Source: Tabrizicola caldifontis (lineage in GTDB: Bacteria; Pseudomonadota; Alphaproteobacteria; Rhodobacterales; Rhodobacteraceae). Taken from it: a stretch of DNA of 64,000 bases. The notes under the pieces were generated by a model that saw only the letters and a list, made by a program, of their open reading frames with translations, made no database searches and was not told where the DNA came from. The position numbers and the translations under genes were made by a program. The DNA lies in NCBI RefSeq assembly GCF_004762095.1, contig NZ_SIJH01000007.1, forward strand, positions 110,653 through 174,652, given 5' to 3'. Shown piece by piece: positions 28,421 through 37,839 of the stretch. Positions within the stretch are counted from its first letter, which is position 1. The number at the start of each line of letters is the position of its first letter.

Positions 28421-28882
28421 ATGCACCCGATCGAACAGCGCCTCGCCGAACTTGGCGTAACCCTGCCCGACGCCCCCGCGCCTGCCGCGAACTATGTGCC
28501 CTTCGTGCAGACCGGGAACCTTGTCCACATCTCCGGCCAGATCAGCCAGAACGAGAACGGCCTGATCAAGGGGCGCCTGGGTGAGGATCTTTCGTTCGAA
28601 CAGGGGGCCGAGGCCGCCAGACGCTGCGCCATCTCGCTGCTTGCGCAGTTGAAAAAGGCCTTGGGCGGCGACTGGAACCGGCTGTCGCGCGCGGTGAAGC
28701 TGGTGGGCTTCGTCAACTCCACCCCCGATTTCACCGACCAGCCCAAGGTGATCAATGGCGCCTCGGACTTCCTTGTCGCGGTTCTGGGCGATGCCGGCCG
28801 CCATGCCCGATCGGCCGTTTCGGCCGCATCCCTGCCCCTTGGGGTCGCGGTCGAAATCGAAGCGATCTTCGAGCTGAAATGA
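28421..28882 (+). CDS. RidA-family protein
   Basis: A 153-residue YjgF/RidA-type protein of the longer subgroup. VHISGQISQNENG and the end PLGVAVEIEAIFELK match the family, but the arginine of canonical RidA is not clearly conserved, so imine deaminase activity is uncertain. The stop overlaps the GDPD gene start (ATGA), forming an operon. Confidence 0.88.
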   Translation: MHPIEQRLAELGVTLPDAPAPAANYVPFVQTGNLVHISGQISQNENGLIKGRLGEDLSFEQGAEAARRCAISLLAQLKKALGGDWNRLSRAVKLVGFVNSTPDFTDQPKVINGASDFLVAVLGDAGRHARSAVSAASLPLGVAVEIEAIFELK

Positions 28883-29652
28883 CCCGCGTCCCCCTGCCGG
28901 ACGGCTTCCTTCGCCTGCCCATCGCGCACCGCGCGCTGCACGACACTGCCGCAGGGCGGATCGAGAACTCGCCCGCTGCCGTAGCGGCGGCGGTGGCAGC
29001 AGGCTACGGGATCGAGATCGACCTGCAACTGTCGAAGGACGGGGAGGCGATGGTCTTCCACGATGAAACCCTCGACCGCCTGACGGACGAGACCGGGCCG
29101 GTCAATGCGCGCACGGCTGCCGAACTCGGGCATGTCCGATTGAAGGGCTCGACCGATACGATCCCCACATTGGCGCAGGTTCTGGCACAGATCGACGGCC
29201 GGGTGCCCCTGCTGATCGAGATCAAGGACCAGTCCCTGACCATGGGGCCGACCGACGGACGGCTGGAGGCCGCCACAGCCGATGCGCTGAAGGGGTATGC
29301 CGGCCCGGTTGCGCTGATGTCCTTCAACCCCGCCTCGGTCGCCCACATGTCGCGCCTGGCCCCACACCTGCCGCGCGGGCTGACCACCTCGGCCTACGAT
29401 CCCGACGACTGGGCGCCACTGCCGGCCGACACCTGCGCCCGGCTGCGCGAAATTCCCGATTATGACGCGACCGGATCAAGTTTCATCAGTCACGAGGCAC
29501 ACGATCTGAACCGACCGCGCGTGTCCGAGTTGAAAGCACAGGGCGCGGTGATCCTGTGCTGGACGATCCGTTCGCCGGAGGACGAGGCAAAGGCCCGAAC
29601 CATTGCCGACAATGTGACCTTCGAGGGATACGCGGCACCGCTGCCCGCTTGA
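28879..29652 (+). CDS. Glycerophosphodiester phosphodiesterase
   Basis: A 257-residue GDPD-domain enzyme. IAHRALHD...ENS, EIDLQLSKDGEAMVFHDE (metal-binding Glu/Asp and catalytic His) and LIEIKD are the family motifs. It lacks a signal peptide, so it should act in the cytosol on deacylated phospholipid headgroups, like UgpQ. It overlaps the RidA gene by four bases. Confidence 0.92.
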   Translation: MTRVPLPDGFLRLPIAHRALHDTAAGRIENSPAAVAAAVAAGYGIEIDLQLSKDGEAMVFHDETLDRLTDETGPVNARTAAELGHVRLKGSTDTIPTLAQVLAQIDGRVPLLIEIKDQSLTMGPTDGRLEAATADALKGYAGPVALMSFNPASVAHMSRLAPHLPRGLTTSAYDPDDWAPLPADTCARLREIPDYDATGSSFISHEAHDLNRPRVSELKAQGAVILCWTIRSPEDEAKARTIADNVTFEGYAAPLPA

Positions 29653-29682
29653 CGCGGCGCCGCCCCGACACAGTTGCTCCTT

Positions 29683-29709
29683 ACGAAATACTCTGCGGGG
29701 GTCCGGGGG
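29683..29709. repeat. AAATACTC/GGGGGTCCG intergenic motif
   Basis: Gaaatactctgcgggggtccg at 29684-29704 matches the pabC terminator region (14641-14661) almost base for base. Here it is not paired with a nearby stem or a minus-strand gene. It seems to be a dispersed family motif. Confidence 0.4.
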
Positions 29710-29747
29710 TGCAAACCGCCGGGCCTGCACCAGCTGCGAAAGCTCCG

Positions 29748-30905
29748 ATGGCCGACCTGACCCTTCTCGACAGCCTGACCGGGATCGCCGCCCCCGACTG
29801 GGACGCGCTGGCAGCCCCGGAACAGGCGACCGGCCGCCCGATCGACCCCTTTACCACCCACCGCTTCCTTTCGGCGCTGGAAAGTTCCGGCTCGACGGGC
29901 CCCGGCACGGGCTGGCAGGCACGGCCCCTGGTCCTGCGCGAGGGCGCAAGGCTCCTTGCCGCCGCGCCGATTTACGTCAAGACCCACAGCCAGGGAGAAT
30001 ACATCTTCGATCACGGCTGGGCCGACGCACTGGAACGGGCGGGTGGCCGTTACTATCCGAAACTGCAGATCGCCGTTCCCTTCACCCCGGCCACCGGGCG
30101 TCGCTTCCTTGGGCCGGATGAATACCGTGAGACGCTTCTTCGCGCCGCCATCGGCATCACCGCCCAGAACGGGCTGTCCTCGCTCCACGCAACCTTCTGC
30201 ACTGCAGAAGAGGCCAACGCCCTGGAAGGCATCGAGGGAACCTTGCACCGCATCACCCAGCAATTTCACTGGGAGAACCGGGGTTACGCCAGCTTCGAAG
30301 ATTTCCTGTCGGACCTTGCCAGCCGCAAGCGCAAGATGATCCGCAAGGAACGCGAAACCGCCCGCGCCTCGGGCCTGACGATCCGCGCGCTGACCGGCGA
30401 CCAGATCGAGCCGCGGCATTGGGATGCCTTCTGGGCCTTCTACCAGGACACCGGCAGCCGGAAATGGGGCCGGCCCTACCTGACGCGCGCGGCCTTCACC
30501 GCCTTTCACGATACCATGCGCGACGACATGCTGCTGATCCTTGCCTGCAACGGCGACCGGCCCGTGGCAGGTGCGCTCAACTTCATCGGCCGCGATACGC
30601 TTTTCGGCCGTTACTGGGGCTGCATCGAGGATCACCCCTGCCTGCATTTCGAATTGTGCTATTATCAGGCGATCGACTGGGCCATCGCCCATCGCCTGAG
30701 CCGGGTCGAGGCCGGGGCCCAGGGTGAACACAAGCTTGCGCGCGGCTATCTGCCGGTCGAGACCCATTCGCTTCACTGGATCGCCGATCCCGGCTTCCGC
30801 GCCGCCGTCGCGCGCTACCTGCAGGCGGAACGGCGCGCTGTGGGGCAGGAAATCGAGGTGCTGACCGCCTATGGCCCCTTCCGCCGCTGCGAGGCGCGGG
30901 ATTAG
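29748..30905 (+). CDS. FemAB/GNAT-like protein (peptidogalycan biosynthesis-type, COG3146-like)
   Basis: A 385-residue protein of the DUF482/FemAB-like acyltransferase group. Features include the [15 protein letters not shown] region, a [13 protein letters not shown] segment and a C-terminal [19 protein letters not shown] stretch with conserved His. It has two GNAT-fold halves. The natural substrate is unknown despite the family nickname. The ATG at 29748 lacks a strong ribosome site. No close operon partner. Confidence 0.85.
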   Translation: MADLTLLDSLTGIAAPDWDALAAPEQATGRPIDPFTTHRFLSALESSGSTGPGTGWQARPLVLREGARLLAAAPIYVKTHSQGEYIFDHGWADALERAGGRYYPKLQIAVPFTPATGRRFLGPDEYRETLLRAAIGITAQNGLSSLHATFCTAEEANALEGIEGTLHRITQQFHWENRGYASFEDFLSDLASRKRKMIRKERETARASGLTIRALTGDQIEPRHWDAFWAFYQDTGSRKWGRPYLTRAAFTAFHDTMRDDMLLILACNGDRPVAGALNFIGRDTLFGRYWGCIEDHPCLHFELCYYQAIDWAIAHRLSRVEAGAQGEHKLARGYLPVETHSLHWIADPGFRAAVARYLQAERRAVGQEIEVLTAYGPFRRCEARD

Positions 30906-30981
30906 GGTCAGGCAGCCTCTCCTTCACCCATCAGGGGCCGGGCAGCCACCCGGCTCCGCCGTTGCGAGAAAGGACAAGACC

Positions 30982-31347
30982 ATGGCCGACCTCCTGTCAC
31001 CGGAAGACCGTGCGACACAGCTGCCGCCCCTCGCAGAAACCGGCTGGGCCGCCGTGCCGGGGCGCGACGCAATCCGCAAGATCTGGAAATTCCGCAGCTT
31101 TTCCGAAGCCTGGGGCTTCATGTCGCGCGCGGCGCTGGCGGCGGAAAGGCTGAACCATCACCCGGAATGGCGAAATGTCTACAACGTCGTCGATGTCACG
31201 CTGACCACGCATGACTGCCGGGGCCTGTCCCGCCTTGACATCGACCTCGCCCGCGTCATGGACCGTTTCGCCCCCGAGGCGGAAATCCAGCGCGACCACG
31301 GCGAACCCGTAACCAGCCTGTGCCAGGCCCGAACGCGCCAGGCCTGA
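30982..31347 (+). CDS. phhB: 4a-hydroxytetrahydrobiopterin dehydratase (pterin-4a-carbinolamine dehydratase)
   Basis: A 121-residue PCD/DCoH protein. The motif [21 protein letters not shown] contains the active-site His-His-Pro-x-Trp. It dehydrates the pterin carbinolamine formed by aromatic amino-acid hydroxylases. The C-terminus is about 15-20 residues longer than usual ([13 protein letters not shown]...). No phenylalanine hydroxylase gene is nearby. AAGGAC lies upstream of the ATG. Confidence 0.93.
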   Translation: MADLLSPEDRATQLPPLAETGWAAVPGRDAIRKIWKFRSFSEAWGFMSRAALAAERLNHHPEWRNVYNVVDVTLTTHDCRGLSRLDIDLARVMDRFAPEAEIQRDHGEPVTSLCQARTRQA

Positions 31348-31368
31348 GAGTGATGGCCGCTCTTCGAA

Positions 31369-31413
31369 GACTTCGTCCCCTCGCAGGCCGGACGCTGACA
31401 CGGGGACGAAGTC
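31369..31413. terminator. Perfect 12-bp hairpin between convergent genes
   Basis: GACTTCGTCCCC (31369-31380) and its exact complement (31402-31413) flank a 21-base loop. It sits between the stops of phhB and the peroxiredoxin gene and may terminate both, although no T-run follows on either strand. Confidence 0.45.
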
Positions 31414-31440
31414 GAACAAGAACGAAGGCAAACGTCGCCG

Positions 31441-31926
31441 CTAGAGCTGCGCCAACAGATGTTCGCCCGCGGAAATTTCGCACCCTGTCCCGGGCTCCGG
31501 GTTGAAGCGGGTCACGACGCCATCCTCGACCAGTGCCGAATAGCGCCTGGACCGCGCGAAGAACCCCAGGTGCGGCACGTCGAAAGCCATGCCGATGGCC
31601 TTCGTGAAGCTGGAATCCGCGTCCGCCAGCATGGTGATTCCCGCCGCCGTCGCCCCCGTCGCCTCGCCCCAGGCCTTCATCACGAAGGGATCATTCACGG
31701 AAATGCAGATGATCTCGTCCACGCCCTTGTCGGCAAAGGCCTTCGCAGCGCGGATGAAGCTTGGGACATGCGCGGTCGAACATGTGCCGGTATAGGCCCC
31801 CGGCAGACCGAAGATCACCACCTTGCGGCCCTTCAGCCGCTCGGACAGCTTCACCGACTCCGCCCCGCCATCGCCCATCTGCAGAAGCGTGGCTTCGGGC
31901 AACCTGGAGCCCACTGCAATCGTCAT
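31441..31926 (-). CDS. Peroxiredoxin, Prx5 type
   Basis: A 161-residue atypical peroxiredoxin. PGAYTGTCS carries the peroxidatic cysteine at residue 49, with further cysteines at 74 and 149, the latter in the position of the Prx5 resolving cysteine. It reduces hydrogen and organic peroxides in the cytosol, using thioredoxin or glutaredoxin. The gene is divergent from the ferredoxin reductase-like gene, whose electrons are not known to reach it. Confidence 0.94.
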   Translation of the reverse strand: MTIAVGSRLPEATLLQMGDGGAESVKLSERLKGRKVVIFGLPGAYTGTCSTAHVPSFIRAAKAFADKGVDEIICISVNDPFVMKAWGEATGATAAGITMLADADSSFTKAIGMAFDVPHLGFFARSRRYSALVEDGVVTRFNPEPGTGCEISAGEHLLAQL

Positions 31927-32014
31927 TCTGATGTCCTTTCGTCAAGCTGCGCGTTGCGCCCGTTGCCCGGTGGGTTATAGGGTCCGCCGCAGGACGTTCC
32001 AGAGGGGTAGCGCA

Positions 32015-33217
32015 ATGCGGATCGTGATCGTTGGCGCCGGACAGGCCGGGGCAGCCCTGGCCGCGAAACTGCGGGCGCAGGGCCACGCGGGCGAGATCGT
32101 GATGCTGGGCGACGAACCCGCGCCGCCCTATCAGCGACCGCCTCTTTCCAAGGCCTATCTGCTGGGTGAAATCGGCGAGGACCGTCTGTGGCTGCGCGCG
32201 CCCGAATTCTGGGCCGAGAACCGGATCGACCTGCGCCTCGGCCAGCCGGTGACTGCCATCGACGCTGCGGCGCGCACGGTCACGGTCGCAGGCGAAGCTC
32301 TCTCCTACGACCAGCTTGCGCTGACCACCGGCGCCACGCCACGCCGCCTTCCCATGGCGATCGGCGGCGGACTGGACGGCGTCTTCACCGTGCGCACCCT
32401 GGCCGATGTCGATGCCATGCGGCCCGAATTCCACGCCGGCCGCAAGGTCATCATCGTCGGCGGCGGCTATATCGGGCTTGAGGCGGCAGCGGTGGCCTCG
32501 AAGCTCGGGCTTCAGGTTACCGTGCTGGAAATGGCCCCCCGGATCCTGCAGCGGGTGGCCGCGCCCGAGACCAGCGCCCATATCCGTGCCCTGCACCAGT
32601 CGCACGGGGTGACCATCCTCGAATCGACGGGCCTTGACCGGCTGGAGGGCACCTCGCGCGTCACCGGCGCCCGGTTGGCTGACGGCCGCGTGCTGCCGGC
32701 CGATTTCGTGATCGTCGGCGTCGGCATCACCCCCAACACCCAGCTGGCCGAGGCGGCAGGCCTGGCCATCGAAAATGGCATCGCCACCGACGCCCTTGGC
32801 CGCACCTCCGACCCCGCGATCTGGGCAGCGGGGGATTGCGCCTCGTTCCCATGGGGCAGCGGCAGGCTGCGGCTGGAATCGGTCGGCAACGCCATAGACA
32901 TGGCGGAAGCTGTCGCCGCGAACATGCTGGGCGCGAACGAACCCTACCTCGCGAAACCGTGGTTCTGGTCGGACCAGTATGACCTGAAGCTTCAGATCGC
33001 GGGCCTGAACACCGGCTACGATCACATCGTCACCCGGCGGGGCGAAGGCGATGCGGTCAGCTTCTGGTATTACCGTGGCGCAACGCTTCTGGCGGTGGAT
33101 GCGATGAACGACGCCCGCGCCTACATGGTCGGCAAGCGGCTGATCGAAGCCGGCAAATCCCCCGCGCCCGAGGTGATCACGGCGACCCCCGACCTGAAGG
33201 CGCTGCTGAAGGGATGA
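32015..33217 (+). CDS. FAD-dependent ferredoxin reductase-like oxidoreductase
   Basis: A 400-residue pyridine-nucleotide-disulfide oxidoreductase of the rhodocoxin/putidaredoxin reductase type. Residues 3-10 (IVIVGAGQ) bind FAD, VIIVGGGYIGLE binds NAD(P)H, and IWAAGDCASF is the second FAD motif. There is no redox disulfide. It would reduce a 2Fe-2S ferredoxin, but no ferredoxin or P450 is nearby. AGAGGGG precedes the start. The stop overlaps rsmD by four bases. Confidence 0.92.
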   Translation: MRIVIVGAGQAGAALAAKLRAQGHAGEIVMLGDEPAPPYQRPPLSKAYLLGEIGEDRLWLRAPEFWAENRIDLRLGQPVTAIDAAARTVTVAGEALSYDQLALTTGATPRRLPMAIGGGLDGVFTVRTLADVDAMRPEFHAGRKVIIVGGGYIGLEAAAVASKLGLQVTVLEMAPRILQRVAAPETSAHIRALHQSHGVTILESTGLDRLEGTSRVTGARLADGRVLPADFVIVGVGITPNTQLAEAAGLAIENGIATDALGRTSDPAIWAAGDCASFPWGSGRLRLESVGNAIDMAEAVAANMLGANEPYLAKPWFWSDQYDLKLQIAGLNTGYDHIVTRRGEGDAVSFWYYRGATLLAVDAMNDARAYMVGKRLIEAGKSPAPEVITATPDLKALLKG

Positions 33218-33774
33218 GGATCATCGGCGGCACCCGGCGCGGCCTGAAACTGGCCGATGTCGGCGAAGGCGACCCGGCCGCACACCTGCGCCCGACCTCG
33301 GACCGGGTGCGCGAGGCGATCTTCAACCTGCTGATCAACGCCCATGGCAATCCGGTGTCGGGCGCGCGGGTGCTGGATCTCTTCGCCGGCACCGGCGCCC
33401 TGGGGCTTGAGGCTCTCAGCCGCGGCGCCGCAGAGGTGACCTTCGTCGATGACGGCACCCGGGCGCAGGCGCTTTTGAAAGCCAATGTCGCAAAGATGCG
33501 CGCCGAAGGTGAAACCCGCATCCTGCGCCTGAACGCCACCCGCCTGCCGCCAAATCCCGGCGCGCCCTTCACGCTGGTCTTCCTTGATCCCCCCTATGGC
33601 AAGGGGCTGGGCGAGGCGGCGCTTGCCTCGGCGCTGGCAGGCGGCTGGCTGGCACCCGGTGCCGTGATTGTCTGGGAAGAGGGCACCATCCCGGCTGCAC
33701 CCGCCGGTTTTGCGCCCTTCGACCAGCGGCGCTATGGCGATACTGTTGTGACGCTGTTGAAGGCTACCGCATGA
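33214..33774 (+). CDS. rsmD: 16S rRNA (guanine-966 N2)-methyltransferase
   Basis: A 186-residue SAM methyltransferase. MRIIGGTRRG, LRPTSDRVREAIFN, LDLFAGTGALGLEALSRGA (SAM binding) and DPPY (catalytic) are RsmD hallmarks. It modifies G966 of 16S rRNA during 30S assembly. It overlaps the preceding reductase and the following HAD gene by four bases each, indicating tight co-translation. Confidence 0.97.
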   Translation: MRIIGGTRRGLKLADVGEGDPAAHLRPTSDRVREAIFNLLINAHGNPVSGARVLDLFAGTGALGLEALSRGAAEVTFVDDGTRAQALLKANVAKMRAEGETRILRLNATRLPPNPGAPFTLVFLDPPYGKGLGEAALASALAGGWLAPGAVIVWEEGTIPAAPAGFAPFDQRRYGDTVVTLLKATA

Positions 33775-34427
33775 ACCGCCCCGCTGCCGTGCTGTTCGAC
33801 TGCGACGGGGTGATCGCCGACAGCGAAGGCCTGACCTTCGACCTGATGATCGCAGACTTTGCCGCGCACGGCCTGGTGCTGACCCGTCATCAGCTGGAAT
33901 CCGACTACATCGGCGGCACGATCGAGACGGTGGCCACCCGCGCCCGCGCCGCCGGGGCACGGCTGCCCGACGATTGGGTGCAGGCTTTCTACGCCCGGAT
34001 GTATGCGGTGCTACGCCGGGGCACCCCTCTCACCCCCGGCATCCTCGACATCTTCGACAGGCTCGACGCGGGAGGCATTCCCTATGCCGTCGGCTCGAAC
34101 GGCCCGCCTGAAAAGATGCGGATCAGCCTGGGCCAGCACGGGCTGATCCCACGGTTCCGCGCCGTGCTGTCGGGTCAGGCGATCGGTCGCCCGAAACCCG
34201 CCCCCGATGTCTATCTCGCCGCAGCCGCCGCCTGTGGCGCCCCGCCTGCCGCCTGCGTGGTGATCGAGGACAGCCCCTCGGGTGCCATGGCCGCACTGGC
34301 CGCCGGCATCCCCTGCCTGGGCTTCGCCCCCCATGGACCCGACACCCCGCCGGCGCGCGGATTGATCGGCCTTGGCCTGCCCCTCTTCCACCGCATGGCC
34401 GACCTGCCCGCCCTTCTTGACCTCTGA
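33771..34427 (+). CDS. HAD-superfamily phosphatase (CbbY/phosphoglycolate phosphatase-like)
   Basis: A 218-residue HAD subfamily IA enzyme. Motif I is FDCDGVIADSE, motif II SNG, motif III the lysine in GRPKPAPDVY, and motif IV EDSPSG. The N-terminal cap lies between motifs I and II. Such enzymes dephosphorylate small sugar phosphates; 2-phosphoglycolate is one option, unproven. It overlaps rsmD by four bases. Confidence 0.93.
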   Translation: MNRPAAVLFDCDGVIADSEGLTFDLMIADFAAHGLVLTRHQLESDYIGGTIETVATRARAAGARLPDDWVQAFYARMYAVLRRGTPLTPGILDIFDRLDAGGIPYAVGSNGPPEKMRISLGQHGLIPRFRAVLSGQAIGRPKPAPDVYLAAAAACGAPPAACVVIEDSPSGAMAALAAGIPCLGFAPHGPDTPPARGLIGLGLPLFHRMADLPALLDL

Positions 34428-34460
34428 TCCTTCCTCTCTGCCCAAATATCCCTGGGGGAT

Positions 34461-34479
34461 CGGGGGGCAGCGCCCCCCG
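34461..34479 (+). terminator. GC-rich hairpin after the HAD gene
   Basis: CGGGGGGC (34461-34468) pairs with GCCCCCCG (34472-34479) over a 3-base loop, 34 bases after the stop. An AAATATCC...GGGGG motif immediately precedes it. No T-run follows, so termination strength is uncertain. Confidence 0.45.
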
Positions 34480-34623
34480 TGAACCCGTCAAGATACAGGG
34501 TTGCCCTCGCCAACAGGATCCGCGGCAGCTCCATCCGCACGGTTCCACTGCCGCCCGTGACGCGGCGTTGCGGGTGACAAGGCCTGCGCGCCCGGCCATT
34601 CTGCCAACAAACAAGAGGCCGCC

Positions 34624-36648
34624 ATGTCCAGCTACCCCAACCTTCTGTCCCCCATCACCCTGGGCACCATCACCTTGCGCAACCGCAGCCTGATGGGCTC
34701 GATGCATACGGGGCTAGAGGAAACCGGTGACTGGGGCCGCATCGCAGCCTTCTACGCCGCGCGGGCGAAAGGCGGGGCGGGCCTGATCGTCACCGGCGGC
34801 ATGGCCCCGAACCGCGAGGGCGGGGTCTTTCCGGGTGCGGCTGGCCTGTTCACGGATCGGGACATCGCCAACCACCGCCGGGTGACGGATGCCGTCCATG
34901 CCGAGGGCGGGCACATCGTCATGCAGATCCTGCACGCCGGGCGCTATGCCTATGGCAAGGACTGCGTGGCGCCTTCGGCGATCAAGTCCCCCATCTCTCC
35001 CTTCCCCCCGCGCGAACTGGACGAAGCGGGAATCGAGAAGCAGATCGCCGACATCGCAACGGCCGCCGCCCGTGCCATCGCGGCGGGCTATGACGGGGTA
35101 GAGGTCATGGGATCCGAGGGCTATTTCCTGAACCAGTTCCTCGTCGCCCACACCAACCGCCGCAGCGACCGCTGGGGCGGAACCTATGCCAACCGGATGC
35201 GCCTGCCGGTCGAAGTCGTGCGCAGGGTGCGCATAGCCCTGGGGCCCGAGGCGATCCTGATCTACCGGATCTCGCTGATCGATCTGATTCCCGACGGCTC
35301 GACCTGGGACGAGGTGGTGCAACTGGCAAAGGCGATCGAGGGGGCGGGGGCAACTGTCCTGAACACCGGCATCGGCTGGCACGAGGCACGGGTGCCCACC
35401 ATCGCCACCTCGGTTCCACGCGCGGCCTTTGCCCACCTCACCGCACGCCTCCGCCCCGAGGTCGGCATTCCCGTCATCACCTCGAACCGGATCAACACGC
35501 CCGATCTGGCCGAACGTCTGCTGGCCGAGGGCATGGCCGACATGGTGTCCATGGCCCGGCCGTGGCTTGCCGATGCAGAGTTCGTCGCCAAGGCCGCCAG
35601 CGGTCGCGCGGCGGAAATCGCACCCTGCATCGCCTGCAATCAGGCCTGCCTCGACCACACCTTCTCGGGTCGGCTGACCTCTTGCCTCGTCAATCCTCGT
35701 GCCTGCCACGAGACAGAGCTGACCTATCCCCCCGCCCCCGTGGCGAAACGCATTGCCGTGGTTGGCGCCGGCCCGGCCGGAATGATGGCCGCCATCGTCG
35801 CGGCCGGACGGGGCCACGATGTCACCCTGTTCGAGCGGTCGCCCGAAGTCGGGGGCCAGCTGAACCTTGCAAGGCGCGTGCCGGGGAAGGAGGAATTCCA
35901 CGGCCTCGTCGCCTGGTTCGCGACTATGCTTCGCCAGCCCGGGATCACCCTGCGCCTCGGCGCCCAGGCCACGGCCGACGATCTGTCCGGCTTCGACGAG
36001 GTGGTGGTCGCAACCGGCGTCATTCCGCGCGATCCCGGGATTCCCGTGGAACCGGGCGCGCGCGTCTTCAGCTACATCGACATCCTGAACGGTGCCGATC
36101 CGGGCCGCCGCGTGGCCATCATCGGCGCGGGTGGCATCGGCTTCGACGTGGCCGAAACGCTTGTGCAGGAAGGCCCCAGCCCCACGCTGGACCCCGCGCT
36201 CTGGCGGCGGGAATGGGGCGTGGCCGCACCATGGGACGCACGGGGCGGGCTGGATCCGGACGGCCCGCACCCGCACCCTGCCGCGCGCGAGGTGCATCTG
36301 CTGCAGCGCAAGGCGGAAAAGCCTGGCCGGCAGCTTGGCAAGACCACCGGCTGGATCCACCGCGCCAGCCTCGCCATGAAACGGGTCAGGATGCGCGGCG
36401 GAGTGAACTACGAAAGGATCACCCCCGAAGGCCTGTGGATCAGCCAAGGTGCGGACCGCACGCGACAGGAACTGCTCGAGGTCGATGCCGTGGTGCTTTG
36501 CGCCGGGCAGGAACCCGAACGCGGGCTCAGTGCAGAACTGCACCGGCGCGGCCTTCGCCACCACCTGATCGGCGGGGCGGATGTGGCCGCCGAGCTGGAC
36601 GCAAAGCGCGCGATCGATCAGGCCGCGCGCCTGGCCGCGCGCCTGTAG
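34624..36648 (+). CDS. NADH:flavin oxidoreductase, 2,4-dienoyl-CoA reductase (FadH)-like
   Basis: A 674-residue three-part flavoenzyme. Residues 1 to about 330 form an old-yellow-enzyme TIM barrel (ILHAGRYAY, GSEGYFLNQFL, TNRRSDRWGG). C-x2-C-x3-C-x11-C near residue 334 binds a 4Fe-4S cluster. The C-terminal part holds FAD (AVVGAGPAGMM) and NAD(P)H (AIIGAGGIGFD) domains. This matches E. coli FadH, which reduces dienoyl-CoAs in unsaturated fatty-acid oxidation; related trimethylamine-type dehydrogenases are possible. The stop is 266 bases before a LysR gene on the same strand. Confidence 0.9.
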   Translation: MSSYPNLLSPITLGTITLRNRSLMGSMHTGLEETGDWGRIAAFYAARAKGGAGLIVTGGMAPNREGGVFPGAAGLFTDRDIANHRRVTDAVHAEGGHIVMQILHAGRYAYGKDCVAPSAIKSPISPFPPRELDEAGIEKQIADIATAAARAIAAGYDGVEVMGSEGYFLNQFLVAHTNRRSDRWGGTYANRMRLPVEVVRRVRIALGPEAILIYRISLIDLIPDGSTWDEVVQLAKAIEGAGATVLNTGIGWHEARVPTIATSVPRAAFAHLTARLRPEVGIPVITSNRINTPDLAERLLAEGMADMVSMARPWLADAEFVAKAASGRAAEIAPCIACNQACLDHTFSGRLTSCLVNPRACHETELTYPPAPVAKRIAVVGAGPAGMMAAIVAAGRGHDVTLFERSPEVGGQLNLARRVPGKEEFHGLVAWFATMLRQPGITLRLGAQATADDLSGFDEVVVATGVIPRDPGIPVEPGARVFSYIDILNGADPGRRVAIIGAGGIGFDVAETLVQEGPSPTLDPALWRREWGVAAPWDARGGLDPDGPHPHPAAREVHLLQRKAEKPGRQLGKTTGWIHRASLAMKRVRMRGGVNYERITPEGLWISQGADRTRQELLEVDAVVLCAGQEPERGLSAELHRRGLRHHLIGGADVAAELDAKRAIDQAARLAARL

Positions 36649-36845
36649 CGCGGGCGGGGCGATGCCCCCCGCGGCCTCACCTGTTGCCGGGGCTTTCCAG
36701 TCGATCCTGGCGTTCGGCCTGCATGCCTTTCGCACCGGTTCGGTTGCGCCGGCACACCGTCGCGTCGCGCGAGAAGAGGGGCCGGGTTTCTCTGCCATCA
36801 ACGATCCCTGACATTACCCCGGATAGGTCGCGCCTTTGCCGCCAT

Positions 36846-36883
36846 GCTGCCCGATTTGGCAGCGACACATTTCTGTAAAGAAA
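36846..36883. promoter_or_regulatory. Candidate operator before the second LysR gene
   Basis: Two dyads lie 31-69 bases before the ATG: GCTGCC (6-base loop) GGCAGC at 36846-36863, and TTTCT-GTAA-AGAAA at 36870-36883. LysR proteins often bind their own leader; the match is by position only. Confidence 0.35.
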
Positions 36884-36914
36884 ACCGGCGTGTCTGCTGC
36901 CAAGAGGGCAAGAA

Positions 36915-37820
36915 ATGGATCGACTGACCGAGATGGAGGCCTTTGCCACTGTCGTGGACCAGGGCGGCTTCACCGATGCAGCCAAGAAGATGGGAATTTC
37001 GAAATCTGCGGTTTCGAAGCATGTCTCTGCGCTTGAGGCGCGTCTTGGCGCCAGGCTTCTGAACCGGACGACCCGCCGCGTCAGTCCGACCGAGATCGGC
37101 CTGGCCTACTATGACCGCGCCCGGCGTGTGCTGAACGATGCGGGCGAGGCGGACGCCCTTGTCACCTCGATGCAATCTGCACCTTCGGGCCTCTTGCGGG
37201 TATCGGTCGCCACCGACTTCGGGGTGAACCTGTTGTCGCCGATCCTCGGGGATTTTCTGCTGGAATACCCCGACATCACGGTGAACATGGTTCTGAACAA
37301 CCGCTATGTCGAACTGATCAGCGAAGGCTTCGACATGGCGATCCGCGTCGGCGATCTGGAAGACAGCAGCCTGCGCGCGCGCAAGCTGACCGAAACGACG
37401 AAGCGAATGATCGGTGCACCGTCCTATTTCAAGAAATACGGTCGGCCGCAGAAGATCGACGATCTGAACGACCACAAGCTCTTGCACTATTCGAACCAGG
37501 CCAATGGCAATGTCTGGAAGATCACCGCTCCCTCCGGCGAAAAACGGCAGGTCCGTTCGGTCGGCTGGCTTACGGTGAACGACGGGCAAAGCCTGCTGAA
37601 CGCGGCAATCTCGGGCCTGGGTATCGCCTATCTTCCCAGCTTCCTTTATGCCGACGCCATGCGGCAGGGATTGGTAGAGGAAGCGATCCCCGGCCTTCCG
37701 GTGGAAACCCTTGGCATCTATGCCGTCTATCCCCCCGGCAGGTTCACCCAGCCCAAGGTTCGGGCTTTCATCGACTTTCTGGCCAAACGCTACATGGACA
37801 AGGGCCCCGACAACTGGTGA
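36915..37820 (+). CDS. LysR family transcriptional regulator
   Basis: A 301-residue LysR protein of the CrgA/DsdC-like subgroup. The HTH spans residues 1-60 (MEAFATVVDQGGFTDAAKKM, then AVSKHVSALEARLGARLLNR) followed by a periplasmic-binding-like effector domain. CrgA-type regulators often control aldehyde or NADH-flavin oxidoreductase genes, and the FadH-like gene lies just upstream on the same strand, so a link is possible but unproven. Confidence 0.92.
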   Translation: MDRLTEMEAFATVVDQGGFTDAAKKMGISKSAVSKHVSALEARLGARLLNRTTRRVSPTEIGLAYYDRARRVLNDAGEADALVTSMQSAPSGLLRVSVATDFGVNLLSPILGDFLLEYPDITVNMVLNNRYVELISEGFDMAIRVGDLEDSSLRARKLTETTKRMIGAPSYFKKYGRPQKIDDLNDHKLLHYSNQANGNVWKITAPSGEKRQVRSVGWLTVNDGQSLLNAAISGLGIAYLPSFLYADAMRQGLVEEAIPGLPVETLGIYAVYPPGRFTQPKVRAFIDFLAKRYMDKGPDNW

Positions 37821-37839
37821 AGGCCGGAACCTGGCCGGC

